Origin: Agrobacterium albertimagni AOL15
GTDB lineage: Bacteria > Pseudomonadota > Alphaproteobacteria > Rhizobiales > Rhizobiaceae
Assembly: GCF_000300855.1 (NCBI RefSeq)
Contig: NZ_ALJF01000006.1
Span: 186,001-250,000 of the forward strand
Reading direction: 5' to 3'
Length of the DNA stretch: 64,000 nucleotides
Shown in pieces: positions 47,349-56,676 of the stretch. Numbering within the stretch: the stretch's first letter is position 1; each line of letters starts with the position of its first letter. A program made the translations under genes and the position numbers. The notes below the pieces were generated by a model. That model was not told the DNA's origin and did no database searches. It saw only the letters and a program-made list of their open reading frames with translations.

Positions 47349-47969
47349 CGCGACAGTCGATCGAGTTCGTCAGCGGGCATGATCGGAAAAGTCGCGCCGC
47401 GAGAGCGCACGGCAAACATCGCCTTGCCCTCGATCTCCACCACCTCTCCTTGTTCGACGAGATCATACATGACCGCCCGCGAGACAAGCGCCTCCAGCCG
47501 ACCGCGCACCTAAAAGATATGGCTTGAGTTCATGGTTCTCGCCGACGATCTCGAAACGCAGCTTTTGCTCCGGTCCCGCCTCGACCACGTCGCCGACATT
47601 CGTGCGGAATGTCAGCACCGACTCACCCGCCTCTTCCGTCACGCTCATCTCGACCGCGACGAAATGGGCGTCTTCGACGCGGATGCCGACCTTTTCCACA
47701 GGCGTGACGAGATAGGTCTTGCCGTCCTCATCCTTGCGCAGAACCGTCGAAAACAGGCGGACGAGAGGCTCCCGACCGATCGGCGTGCCCATATAGAACC
47801 AGGTCCCGTCGGCCCTGATTTCCATGTCGAGATCCCCGCAGAACGGCGGTTCCCAGCGCTCCACCGGCGGCAGCGACGCCTTGCCGCCCGATGTTTGCGC
47901 TGACGCGCGCGAAATCAGCGCGGCGAGCCCCGCCGCATCTGTCGTCGCCTTTAGCGTATCGCCTGCCAT
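47345..47969 (-). pseudogene. DUF1285 family protein, interrupted by a single-base frameshift
   Basis: Frame one gives 168 residues ending at 47463, with DUF1285 features (ERWEPPFCGDLDMEI, WFYMGTPIGREPLVRLF, RFEIVGENHELKPYL). After PYL the protein turns to unrelated residues. One base out of frame, from about 47508, the sequence reads VRGRLEALVSRAVMYDL and ends PADELDRLSR with a TGA overlapping the Nudix ATG. That matches the usual DUF1285 C-terminus of about 195 residues. The shift point is the CTTTTAG run (47509-47518, minus strand), probably one extra base. Either a real disruption, a sequencing error or frameshifting. Confidence 0.8.
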
Positions 47970-48129
47970 CTTTGCGTCCCGGTTTTGTCTTTAGCCTACA
48001 ACAGTCACGAGATAGTCATTCGAAACGTCCTTGTCAGCCGTCCTCTCGCCAATAAGTTAGTTTCAGTAACATGCACCTTACGCGTCCGTTCGATTCGCCG
48101 GACACGTCCAAAACCAATTGGAGCAGACC

Positions 48130-49143
48130 ATGGGCATGATGCCAAATCCCGATGTTGCACTGGACGAGAAGGCGATCGTTGCCGAGGCCGAGAAGGCGTT
48201 GGCGGATATCGCAGCGATCCGCCAGGAAGTGGCCAAGGTCATCTTCGGTCAGGAAAAGGTCGTCGAAAACACCCTTCTCGCCATCCTCTCCGGTGGCCAC
48301 GCTCTTCTTGTCGGTGTTCCCGGTCTCGCCAAGACCAAACTGGTGACGACGCTCGGCTCGGCCCTTGGCCTCGATGCCAACCGTATCCAGTTCACGCCGG
48401 ACCTGATGCCGTCGGACATTATCGGCACTGAGGTCATGGACCAGGACGAAACGGGGCGTCGCTCCTTCCGCTTCGTCAAGGGTCCGGTCTTTGCCCAGTT
48501 GCTGATGGCCGACGAGATCAACCGCGCAAGCCCGCGCACCCAGTCTGCTCTTCTGCAGTCCATGCAGGAATACCATGTCACCGTCGCCGGCCAGCCCTAC
48601 CAGTTGCCCGCCCCCTTCCACGTGCTCGCGACCCAGAACCCGCTGGAGCAGGAAGGCACCTACCCGCTGCCGGAAGCCCAGCTTGACCGCTTCCTTCTGC
48701 AGGTCGACGTTCTCTATCCGGAACTTGCCGCAGAACGGCAGATCCTGCTGGAAACGACAGGCGTCGGCGACAAGCGCGCCAATGCAGTCATCAATAGCGC
48801 CCGTTTGCTGGAGATCCAGAAGCTGATCCGCCAGATGCCGGTCTCTGACACCGTGGTCGACGCCATTCTGACGCTCGTCCGCTCGGCACGTCCGGGCCAC
48901 GGCAACGACACGACAGACAAGAACATCGCCTGGGGTCCAGGTCCCCGCGCCGGCCAGGCACTGATGCTCTGCGCCCGCGCCCGCGCCCTTTACGAAGGTC
49001 GCCTCGCTCCCTCCATCGACGACGTCTACGCGCTTGCCGAACCCGTGCTTGAACACCGCATGGCCCTGACCTTTGCGGCGCGCGCCGAAGGCATGACCGT
49101 CCGCGACGTCATCGCGGGCCTCGTTTCCGACCTGCGCAAGTAA
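48130..49143 (+). CDS. MoxR family AAA+ ATPase
   Basis: A 337-residue MoxR ATPase, thought to act as a chaperone for vWA or DUF58 partner proteins. Walker A GVPGLAKT (about 60-67), Walker B LLMADEINRA, sensor 1 in VLATQNPLEQEGTYPLPEAQLDR and the C-terminal lid are present. ATG 48130 has GGAG about six bases upstream; a TTG at 48118 is less likely. First gene of a four-gene operon; the next starts 16 bp later. Confidence 0.93.
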   Translation: MGMMPNPDVALDEKAIVAEAEKALADIAAIRQEVAKVIFGQEKVVENTLLAILSGGHALLVGVPGLAKTKLVTTLGSALGLDANRIQFTPDLMPSDIIGTEVMDQDETGRRSFRFVKGPVFAQLLMADEINRASPRTQSALLQSMQEYHVTVAGQPYQLPAPFHVLATQNPLEQEGTYPLPEAQLDRFLLQVDVLYPELAAERQILLETTGVGDKRANAVINSARLLEIQKLIRQMPVSDTVVDAILTLVRSARPGHGNDTTDKNIAWGPGPRAGQALMLCARARALYEGRLAPSIDDVYALAEPVLEHRMALTFAARAEGMTVRDVIAGLVSDLRK

Positions 49144-49159
49144 GGGAGGCCTTAACCGC

Positions 49160-50077
49160 GTGGCATCCATCGGCCATATCGTCGAGCAGACAGCCGGCAG
49201 CGAGGTTTTGAAGCGCGCGCGCCAGCGTGCCGTGCTCGTGCCCGACTGCATGGTCGAGGCCCGCCGCATCGCCAATACCGTGATTGCAGGCTGGCATGGC
49301 CGCCGCAAGCGCGGCATTGGCGAAAACTTCTGGCAGTTCCGCCCCTATGCCGATGGCGAGAGCTTCTCGCGCATCGACTGGCGCCGCTCGGCCCGCGACG
49401 ACCACATGTATATCCGTGACCGCGAATGGGAGGCGGCTCACACGGTCTGGCTCTGGGCCGACATGTCGCCGTCGATGATGTACAAGTCGACGCTCGCCTC
49501 GGTATCCAAGGAAAGCCGCGCGCTCGTGCTGATGCTGGCGCTTGCCGAAATCCTCGCGCGCTCTGGCGAACGCATCGGCTGCCCCGGCATCATGGAGCCG
49601 ATCTCCGCCCGCAACGCCGCCGAGCGCCTGGCCACCGCCATCATGCATGCGCCGCTGACGGAAGGCCTGCCCGACACCCGCATGATCCGCGGCGCAAGCG
49701 ACATCGTGCTCATCGGCGATTTTCTCGATGATGCCGACCGGGTGATGGAGCGCATCACGCCGCTCGCCCGCCGTGGTCTGCGTGGCCATGTGCTCGAGGT
49801 CGCAGACCCCGCCGAAGAAACCTTCCCCTATACCGGCCGCACCGAATTCACCGATCCGGAAACCGGCGAAAAGCTCACCTCCGGCCGCGCCGAGACGCTG
49901 CGCGAGGACTATCAGCAGGCCTATCTCGCCCGTCGCGAGACCATGTCCGACCAGCTCCGCCGCATGGGCTGGAGCTTCACCCATAACCGCACCGACCGCC
50001 TCGCCTCGGAAGCCCTCGTCGCCGTCCACATGCACCTGTCGGGCATGCCGCCCGCCGTCAACAGGAGTGCGGGCTGA
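49160..50077 (+). CDS. DUF58 domain-containing protein
   Basis: A 305-residue protein whose central segment, RIDWRRSARDDHMYIRDRE, is the DUF58 signature; flanking sequence has a vWA-like fold (DMSPS, a MIDAS-like start, near residue 110) and a C-terminal helical part. DUF58 proteins are regular MoxR partners. GTG 49160 follows GGGAGG; its stop overlaps the next start by one base. Probably cytoplasmic or peripheral; no membrane helix seen. Confidence 0.9.
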   Translation: MASIGHIVEQTAGSEVLKRARQRAVLVPDCMVEARRIANTVIAGWHGRRKRGIGENFWQFRPYADGESFSRIDWRRSARDDHMYIRDREWEAAHTVWLWADMSPSMMYKSTLASVSKESRALVLMLALAEILARSGERIGCPGIMEPISARNAAERLATAIMHAPLTEGLPDTRMIRGASDIVLIGDFLDDADRVMERITPLARRGLRGHVLEVADPAEETFPYTGRTEFTDPETGEKLTSGRAETLREDYQQAYLARRETMSDQLRRMGWSFTHNRTDRLASEALVAVHMHLSGMPPAVNRSAG

Positions 50078-52899
50078 TGTTCGGTATGCCACTCGCCTTC
50101 GGCGCTCCCGCCATTCTCGGCGCCCTGCTCGCCCTGCCCTTGATCTGGTGGCTCCTGAAGCTCACGCCCCCGCGCCCCAAGGCAGAAGTCTTCCCGCCGC
50201 TGAAGATCCTGGCTGGCGTCTTGAAGCGCGAGGAAACCCCCTCGAAAAGCCCCTGGTGGCTGACGCTCCTGCGCATGCTGATGGCCGCGATCGTCATCTT
50301 CGCGCTGGCTGACCCCGTGCTCAACCCGCGCAACGCCAGCCTCTCCGGCGACGGCCCGCTGCTGCTTGTCGTTGACAACGGCTGGGCCACCGTCGGAGAT
50401 TGGGATCGCCGCGTCGAAACCGCGACTGCGCTGATCGGCGATGCCGCTGACCGCAGCCTGCCCGTCTCCATCGTCTTCACCGCCGATGCGACCCATGACG
50501 CGATCCCCGGCACGCCGGCCGTCGCGCTCGAAAAACTTGCAGCCGCCACCCCGCATCCGCTGCGACCGGACCGCACGAGGAGCATTGAGGCCCTGCGCAC
50601 GACCTTCTCGTCGGAGCGCCCCGGCACGCTGACCTACATTTCTGACGGCATCGCACGCGATCCGGAAGATCCGTTCCTGTCAGACCTCGCTGGCCTCTCG
50701 CCCGCAGAATTCCGCATCGTCGAGGGTGAGAGTTCAACGAGTGTCGCAATCACCGGCGCCAACAACGGCTCGGATGCGCTCACTGTCTCGCTTTCGCGCC
50801 TCAACGCCTCGGAACCACGCAGCCTGATTGTCGATGCCCAGGACCGTCAGGGTCGTGTCATCGCCTCCGGCCAGGTGGATTTCGCAGCCGGCACCGGTGA
50901 AGCCTCCGGCGAGATCGCAGCCCCCTTCGAGCTGCGCAATGATTTCGCACGGCTTTCGATTGCGGGCATCGCTTCCGCCGGTGCAACCCACCTGCTCGAC
51001 GACGGCTTCCGCCGCCGCAAGGTCGCGCTGGTTTCCGGCGACAGTGGAGACGGCTTCCAGCCGCTGCTTTCGCCGCTCTATTACATCGAGCGCGCCCTCG
51101 GCCCCTACGCAGACGTGGTAAAGCCCGGCCAGACCGACCTCGCCGTCGCCATCCCTGAGATCCTCAACCAGAACCCGTCTGCCCTGGTGCTCGCGGATGT
51201 CGGCCGTCTGCCAGCCGATGTCTATGATCCGCTGCAGGCGTGGATCAACCGTGGCGGCACGCTCATCCGCTTTGCCGGCCCGCGCTTGGCCGCAGCCCCC
51301 GCCGACGACCCGCTGGTCCCCGTGATCCTGCGTCAGGGCGAACGCGCGCTGGGCGGCGCCCTCTCTTGGGCAGAACCACAGCCGCTCGCCGATTTCCCGA
51401 CCTTCGGCCCCTTTGCCGGCATGCCGCGCCCCGAAGACATACTGATCAAGCGCCAGGTGCTCGCCGAGCCGACGCCGGACCTTGCCGCCCGCACCTGGGC
51501 GAGCCTTGCCGACGGCACGCCGCTCGTCACCGTCGAGGACAACGGCGCCGGCCGCATCGTGCTCTTCCATGTCAGCGCCGAAGCCACCTGGTCCGATCTG
51601 CCGATCTCGGGCACCTTCGTCGAAATGCTCCGCCGTATCGTCCAGCTCACTCGCGTTGGCGCAGCCGAAGCGCAAGCCGGCCAGTCCACCGCCCCCTCGC
51701 TGCCGCCCTTCCGCCTGCTCAACGAGCGTGGTGCGCTGACGACGGAAGCCGGGACCGCCAAGCCGCTCTCGCTCGGCCCGGAACGTCCGGAAGCCGCAAC
51801 CTTCGACAACCCGCCCGGACTCTACGGCACGGAAGACGGCTTCACTGCGCTGAACCTGCTGCCGGCAGATACGACACTGCGTCCGCTTCCCTCGCCAGCA
51901 GGCCTCACCGTTGCCCGCGACCCGATGGCCGGTACTGCTGCAACGCCGCTGAAGCCGAGCCTGTTGACTCTCGCCTTCCTGCTTCTCGTCATCGACAGCC
52001 TGATCGTGCTCTTCATGGGCGGCGCCTTCTCGCGCATGCCGAAGCGCGCGCCCGCCGCTGCCGCCTCGATCCTGGCCCTCGCTTTCGCCTTCGGTACCTC
52101 CACCACCCCCGGTCAGGCGCTGGCTCAGTCGGCCGATACCAAACCCGGAGACGAACAGATCCTGGAGCGCCTCGACAACACCCACCTCGCCTATGTCATC
52201 ACCGGCGACGCGGAGGTCGACCGCCTGTCCGAACAAGGGCTCGCGGGCCTCACGGACTTCCTGACCTATCGCACGACGCTCGAACCCGCGCCGCCTGTTG
52301 GCGTTGACATCTCGAAGGACGAACTCTCCTTCTACCCGATCATTTTCTGGCCGATTTCCGCTTCCGCGCCCATGCCCTCTGCCGCCGCAATCAGTCGCAT
52401 CGACGCCTACATGCGATCAGGCGGCACCGTGCTCTTCGATACGCGTGACCAGGGCTCGACACTGGGCAACGAAGTCGGCTCCTCTCCAAATGGCGAACGC
52501 CTGCAGGCGATCCTCGCCAATATCGATATCCCGCCGCTCGAGCCGGTGCCTTCCGATCACGTGCTGACGCGTGCCTTCTACCTGCTGCAGGGATTCCCTG
52601 GCCGCTACAGCGGCAGCCCGCTCTGGGTCGAATCCCGCCAGGAGGCCCAGTCGAGCAACAGCGCCGTAGCCTCTTCAGGCGATGGCGTGAGCCCGATCAT
52701 GATCACCGGCAATGATCTCATGGGGGCCTGGGCGATCGACGCCAATGGCGCAAGCGTACTCCCCGTCGTCCCCGCCGACGAGATGCAGCGCGAAATGTCC
52801 TTCCGCTCAGGCGTCAACATCATGATGTACATGCTGACCGGCAACTACAAGGCAGACCAGGTCCACGTGCCTGCTTTGCTTGAACGACTGGGGCAATGA
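50077..52899 (+). CDS. Large membrane protein with BatA-type N-terminus and DUF4159
   Basis: A 940-residue protein. Residues 1-80 form a BatA/aerotolerance-regulator N-terminal region with two helices (about 9-28 and 62-80). A vWA-like periplasmic portion follows, then one helix around 629-648. The C-terminal 210 residues form a DUF4159 domain (YVITGDAEVDRLSEQGLAGL, MRSGGTVLFDTRD, SGVNIMMYMLTGNYK). DUF4159 is commonly found with MoxR/DUF58 genes. The start overlaps DUF58 by one base and the next gene starts 4 bp after its stop. Confidence 0.85.
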   Translation: MFGMPLAFGAPAILGALLALPLIWWLLKLTPPRPKAEVFPPLKILAGVLKREETPSKSPWWLTLLRMLMAAIVIFALADPVLNPRNASLSGDGPLLLVVDNGWATVGDWDRRVETATALIGDAADRSLPVSIVFTADATHDAIPGTPAVALEKLAAATPHPLRPDRTRSIEALRTTFSSERPGTLTYISDGIARDPEDPFLSDLAGLSPAEFRIVEGESSTSVAITGANNGSDALTVSLSRLNASEPRSLIVDAQDRQGRVIASGQVDFAAGTGEASGEIAAPFELRNDFARLSIAGIASAGATHLLDDGFRRRKVALVSGDSGDGFQPLLSPLYYIERALGPYADVVKPGQTDLAVAIPEILNQNPSALVLADVGRLPADVYDPLQAWINRGGTLIRFAGPRLAAAPADDPLVPVILRQGERALGGALSWAEPQPLADFPTFGPFAGMPRPEDILIKRQVLAEPTPDLAARTWASLADGTPLVTVEDNGAGRIVLFHVSAEATWSDLPISGTFVEMLRRIVQLTRVGAAEAQAGQSTAPSLPPFRLLNERGALTTEAGTAKPLSLGPERPEAATFDNPPGLYGTEDGFTALNLLPADTTLRPLPSPAGLTVARDPMAGTAATPLKPSLLTLAFLLLVIDSLIVLFMGGAFSRMPKRAPAAAASILALAFAFGTSTTPGQALAQSADTKPGDEQILERLDNTHLAYVITGDAEVDRLSEQGLAGLTDFLTYRTTLEPAPPVGVDISKDELSFYPIIFWPISASAPMPSAAAISRIDAYMRSGGTVLFDTRDQGSTLGNEVGSSPNGERLQAILANIDIPPLEPVPSDHVLTRAFYLLQGFPGRYSGSPLWVESRQEAQSSNSAVASSGDGVSPIMITGNDLMGAWAIDANGASVLPVVPADEMQREMSFRSGVNIMMYMLTGNYKADQVHVPALLERLGQ

Positions 52900-52903
52900 G
52901 ACC

Positions 52904-54973
52904 ATGACGCTCGAATTCGCCCCCTTCATCCCCTGGATCGTCATCGCCGCCCTCGCCGTGCTCGCCGTTGTGCTCTCCGCCCTCGGCTTCCTGCGCGGCG
53001 TACGCGGCACGGCCATCCGCCTGGCGGCTTCCATCGCCGTATTGGCTGCACTCGCCAACCCGTTGTTGTTGCAGGAAGAGCGCGATCCGTTGACCACGGT
53101 CGTGCCCGTCATAGTCGACCGCAGTCAGAGCCAGCAGATCGCCGGCCGCGCCGAGGAAACCGATCAGGCGCTTCAGGGCATCCGCGACCGCCTCGGCCGC
53201 TTCCCCAATATCGAGCCGCGCATCGTCGAGGTCACCGATCCCGGCGACAGCGATGCGCCCTCAACCAAGCTCTTCGAAGCGCTGGCCGCTGCAACGACAG
53301 ACGTACCCCCGGCCCGCGTCGGTGGTGCAATCTTCGTCACCGACGGCCAGGTGCATGATATCCCCGCCGAAAACCAGGCGCTCCCCTTCGACGCACCGGT
53401 GCATTCCCTGATCACCGGCAAGGCCGACGAATTCGACCGCCGCATTGAGGTCCTGCGCGCCCCGCGCTTCGGCATCGTCGACGAGGAACAGGAACTCACC
53501 TTCCGCGTCTTCGACGACGGCGAGGCCTCCAACCAGCCGGCCGACGTCTCGGTCAGAATGAACGGCGAAGACCTCGGCACCGTGCCGGCTGTCCCCGGCG
53601 CCGAGACCTCCTTTGCCTTCCGCGTTCCGCGTGGCGGCAACAATGTGCTGGAATTCTCTGTCGCCGCCACACCGGGCGAAGTCACCGACGTCAACAACCG
53701 CGCCATCCACCTGATCGAGGGCATCCGCCAGAACCTGCGCGTGTTGCTCGTCTCGGGCGAGCCGCATGCCGGCGAACGCGCCTGGCGCAACCTCTTGAAG
53801 TCGGACGCCTCTGTCGACCTTGTCCATTTCACCATCCTGCGTCCGCCGGAAAAGCAGGACGGCACGCCGATCAATGAGCTCTCGCTGATCGCCTTCCCGA
53901 CCCGCGAGCTCTTCGTCGAAAAAATCAACGATTTCGACCTGATCATCTTCGACCGCTACCAGCATCGCGGCGTGTTGCCGATTCTCTATTACGACTACAT
54001 CGCCGAATATGTGAGGAATGGCGGCGCGCTGCTGATCGCGGCTGGCCCCGAACATGCCGGCCAGGATTCGATCGCCCTCACGCCGCTCGAATCCGTGCTG
54101 CCGGCCACGCCAACGGGTGACGTGCATCAGGCCGGCTTCTATCCCCGCCTTTCGGAGCAGGGGAAACGCCACCCCGTCACCCGCGGCCTCGATGGCTCGG
54201 CCGTCGAACCGCCGCAATGGGGGCGCTGGTTCCGCAGCGTCGATGTCGGTCGTACCGATGGTGAAACCGTCATGACCGGCGACGGCGACCGCCCCCTGCT
54301 CGTGCTCAACCGCGCCAATGAGGGCCGCGTTGCCATGCTGCTTTCCGATCAGGGCTGGCTCTGGGCCCGCGGCTTTGAAGGCGGCGGCCCGCATGTCTCA
54401 CTCTATCGCCGCATCGCCCACTGGCTGATGAAGGAGCCGGAACTCGAGGAAGAAGCGCTCAAAGCCCGCGCTACCGGCCGCACGTTGGAGGTGACCCGTC
54501 AGACCATCGGCGACGCCCCCGGCCCCGCGACGATCACCACGCCCTCGGGCGAGACGATAGCGCTGAACTTGAACGAAATACAGCCCGGCCTCTATCGCGG
54601 CGAGAGCCGCATGACCGAAACCGGCCTCTTCACCATTACCAATGGTGACTTCTCGACCCTCGTGCATGTCGGCGCTGTCGACGCGCCCGAATTCCGCGCG
54701 ATGATCTCGACGACTGACACGCTCGCCCCGATCAGCCAGGAAACCCGCGGCCTCACCGCCCGCCTCGACGATGGCGATGAGACCGTGCGCATCCCGGACA
54801 TCTTGCCGGTGCGCGGCGAAGTCCGCGTCGCCGACGATCGCCGCATGCTGATCAAGCTGACCGACGAAACCGTGCTCAAGGGCGTGAACACGCTGCCGCT
54901 GTTTGCAGGATTTGCCGGTCTCGGCATCCTGCTGCTCGCGGTATCCGCCATGTGGTGGCGCGAGGGCCGGTAA
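52904..54973 (+). CDS. Membrane protein with glutamine-amidotransferase-like domain
   Basis: A 689-residue protein with N-terminal helices (about 7-27 and 35-50) and one near the C-terminus (about 664-684), so most of it is periplasmic. The middle has a class I glutamine-amidotransferase-like or ThuA-like fold (RVLLVSGEPHAGERAWRNLL, IIFDRYQHRGVLPILYYDYI, NGGALLIAAGPEHAG); I see no catalytic Cys nucleophile there, so it is probably non-enzymatic. It is the fourth gene of the MoxR operon and likely the main membrane client. ATG 52904 is 4 bp after the previous stop. Confidence 0.8.
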   Translation: MTLEFAPFIPWIVIAALAVLAVVLSALGFLRGVRGTAIRLAASIAVLAALANPLLLQEERDPLTTVVPVIVDRSQSQQIAGRAEETDQALQGIRDRLGRFPNIEPRIVEVTDPGDSDAPSTKLFEALAAATTDVPPARVGGAIFVTDGQVHDIPAENQALPFDAPVHSLITGKADEFDRRIEVLRAPRFGIVDEEQELTFRVFDDGEASNQPADVSVRMNGEDLGTVPAVPGAETSFAFRVPRGGNNVLEFSVAATPGEVTDVNNRAIHLIEGIRQNLRVLLVSGEPHAGERAWRNLLKSDASVDLVHFTILRPPEKQDGTPINELSLIAFPTRELFVEKINDFDLIIFDRYQHRGVLPILYYDYIAEYVRNGGALLIAAGPEHAGQDSIALTPLESVLPATPTGDVHQAGFYPRLSEQGKRHPVTRGLDGSAVEPPQWGRWFRSVDVGRTDGETVMTGDGDRPLLVLNRANEGRVAMLLSDQGWLWARGFEGGGPHVSLYRRIAHWLMKEPELEEEALKARATGRTLEVTRQTIGDAPGPATITTPSGETIALNLNEIQPGLYRGESRMTETGLFTITNGDFSTLVHVGAVDAPEFRAMISTTDTLAPISQETRGLTARLDDGDETVRIPDILPVRGEVRVADDRRMLIKLTDETVLKGVNTLPLFAGFAGLGILLLAVSAMWWREGR

Positions 54974-55000
54974 GGCGCTTCTGATGAAGAAAGTGCCGCA

Positions 55001-55513
55001 TCAGGCGGAAACCCGGGGATAGTGCCGATAGACAAGGTCCTCTGGCGCTGGCCGTTCTGCGCTGGGGTCAAGGACCGCACCGAGCCTAAGGGCAAGCCCA
55101 GCCGATCGCGTATTTTCGGGATCGACATAACTCACCAGGCTCGGCAGTTTTTGAATGTCCCGCGCCCAGGAAAGCAGCGTTTCCGCAGCTTCCCGCGCAT
55201 AGCCGCGCCCTTCAAACTCCGGATAGACGAACCAGCCGAGCTCAAACTCCGGAAACAGCGGCCCCGCATTGATCCCCACCTGACCGATGCATGCGCCACT
55301 GGCCTGATCCTCGATCATCAGCGCCCCGCAACCCAACAGATCCCACTGCGCATAGTCGCTGCAGAACATGCCCCAGGCTGCAGCATCGGAAAACGGCCCG
55401 CCCATGAACTGCGCCCGTTCCGACGCCATCAGCTGCCTATAGGCGGGCCAGTCATCGAAGCGCATGGGACGCAAGGTGAGACGTGAGGTCGTGAGTGTCG
55501 GGATTGGCTGCAT
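55001..55513 (-). CDS. GNAT N-acetyltransferase (RimJ-like)
   Basis: A 170-residue GNAT protein of the RimJ/RimL-like acetyltransferase_3 group. N-terminal TSRLTLRPMRFDDWPAYRQL and the acetyl-CoA-binding segment YPEFEGRGYAREAAETLL are diagnostic. Substrate may be a protein N-terminus or a small amine. It converges with the MoxR operon across 27 bp. Confidence 0.88.
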   Translation of the reverse strand: MQPIPTLTTSRLTLRPMRFDDWPAYRQLMASERAQFMGGPFSDAAAWGMFCSDYAQWDLLGCGALMIEDQASGACIGQVGINAGPLFPEFELGWFVYPEFEGRGYAREAAETLLSWARDIQKLPSLVSYVDPENTRSAGLALRLGAVLDPSAERPAPEDLVYRHYPRVSA

Positions 55514-55571
55514 TGTCGTGGCTTGAGTCTAAGTTGAGTTTCCGAATCCGTGCAGGTGCTACAAATAGGGG

Positions 55572-55853
55572 TTGAGCGAAACACATTCCATCATCATGCT
55601 GCATCTCGTCGAGTTGGCAACCAACCAGCGAAGAGTGGAGATGAAGGATCAAGCTCACGACCACGCCATGGCAGATCTATTCCGCGAGGACCCCGCACTG
55701 GCGCTAGCAACCGTTGAGACAATCCTAACTAACGGCGACCTGCCGGAACTGCTTGTCGCCGCACGGCAAATCAATTTGGCTTTCGGCGGAGCTTCTATCA
55801 ACGCCACGCCGTGCAATGAAGATCCCCGACCTCCGTCCGCTGAACCTGTTTAG
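55572..55853 (+). CDS. Truncated HigA/antidote-like protein
   Basis: A 93-residue product; a downstream ATG at 55641 gives 70 residues beginning MKDQAHDH. That core (HAMADLFREDPALALATVETIL, LPELLVAARQINLAFGG) resembles the N-terminal half of probable addiction-module antidote regulators, which normally continue into a Cro-type HTH. Here the sequence departs from the family after FGG and the frame closes soon after, so the HTH is lost. No toxin gene is adjacent. Probably a remnant. Confidence 0.45.
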   Translation: MSETHSIIMLHLVELATNQRRVEMKDQAHDHAMADLFREDPALALATVETILTNGDLPELLVAARQINLAFGGASINATPCNEDPRPPSAEPV

Positions 55854-55869
55854 AGAAGAGACCACACCC

Positions 55870-56670
55870 TTGAAGCTTCTCTCCCTAAATTGCTGGGCAG
55901 GTCGCCTCTTTCCGTCGGTCCGAGACTATATACTGTCCGAAAACGCCGACGTGATCTGCCTACAGGAAGTCCTGCGGTCCGACGTCTCTGCTGCGGAGTG
56001 GGTGACCTACCGGGATGGGGATCTTCAATATCAGCAGCGCGCCAACCTCTTCACGGATATCAGCAGCGGTCTCCCTGATCACGAAGCCTTTTTCTGCACC
56101 TCAATGCGGGGCGAACTTACCGCGGATACAGAAATCTGGGCCGAGTTTGGTCTCGCGACCTTCGTCCGTCGGAGCCTTCCGGTGCTCGGTCATGCCATGG
56201 ACTTTGTGCACGACCAATACCGCCACAACGGATGGGGAGCCCATCCCCGTCCGCGCAACGCGCATGTTGTAAGGATCTACGACCCCGCTTCCGGTGAGTC
56301 CGTCACCATCGCCCACCTCCACGGCCTCCGAGGTGAGGACGGCAAGCATGACACCGTCGAGCGGTTGGCACAGGCACATGCGCTTGTGGCCCTGATCGAG
56401 CGTCTTTGGCGCCCAGGCGAAAAGCTGATCGCCTGCGGCGATTTCAACCTCTTGCCCGGCAGCGCCACCTTCGGACTTCTGCAAACGCTCGGATTGCGGG
56501 ACCTCATTATAGCCCATGGCATCACGGACACCCGCACCTCGCACTATGCCAAGCCGGAGCGCTTCGCGGACTATGTTCTCGTATCGCCTGAAATTGAGGT
56601 TTCACGCTTCGAGGTTGTCGCGGAACCCGAAGTCTCGGATCATCGCCCATTGATTCTCGACTTCCGCTAA
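55870..56670 (+). CDS. Endonuclease/exonuclease/phosphatase family protein
   Basis: About 266 residues with the EEP-fold: LLSLNCWAGRLF with Asn near the start, ICLQEV with Glu, GDFNLLPGS with Asp/Asn, and SDHRPLILDF at the end, so the metal-dependent active site is complete. It may cleave DNA, RNA or a phosphoester. TTG 55870 is chosen since relatives begin MKLLSLNCW and GAAGAG lies upstream; an in-frame ATG at 55816 has no ribosome site. It starts 16 bp after the truncated antidote-like gene. Confidence 0.82.
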   Translation: MKLLSLNCWAGRLFPSVRDYILSENADVICLQEVLRSDVSAAEWVTYRDGDLQYQQRANLFTDISSGLPDHEAFFCTSMRGELTADTEIWAEFGLATFVRRSLPVLGHAMDFVHDQYRHNGWGAHPRPRNAHVVRIYDPASGESVTIAHLHGLRGEDGKHDTVERLAQAHALVALIERLWRPGEKLIACGDFNLLPGSATFGLLQTLGLRDLIIAHGITDTRTSHYAKPERFADYVLVSPEIEVSRFEVVAEPEVSDHRPLILDFR

Positions 56671-56676
56671 AACCGC

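Noticed and set aside
55001..56670. Complete toxin-antitoxin module
   Set aside because: The antidote-like gene is truncated and no toxin family gene lies beside it; the endonuclease-family protein is not a known partner.
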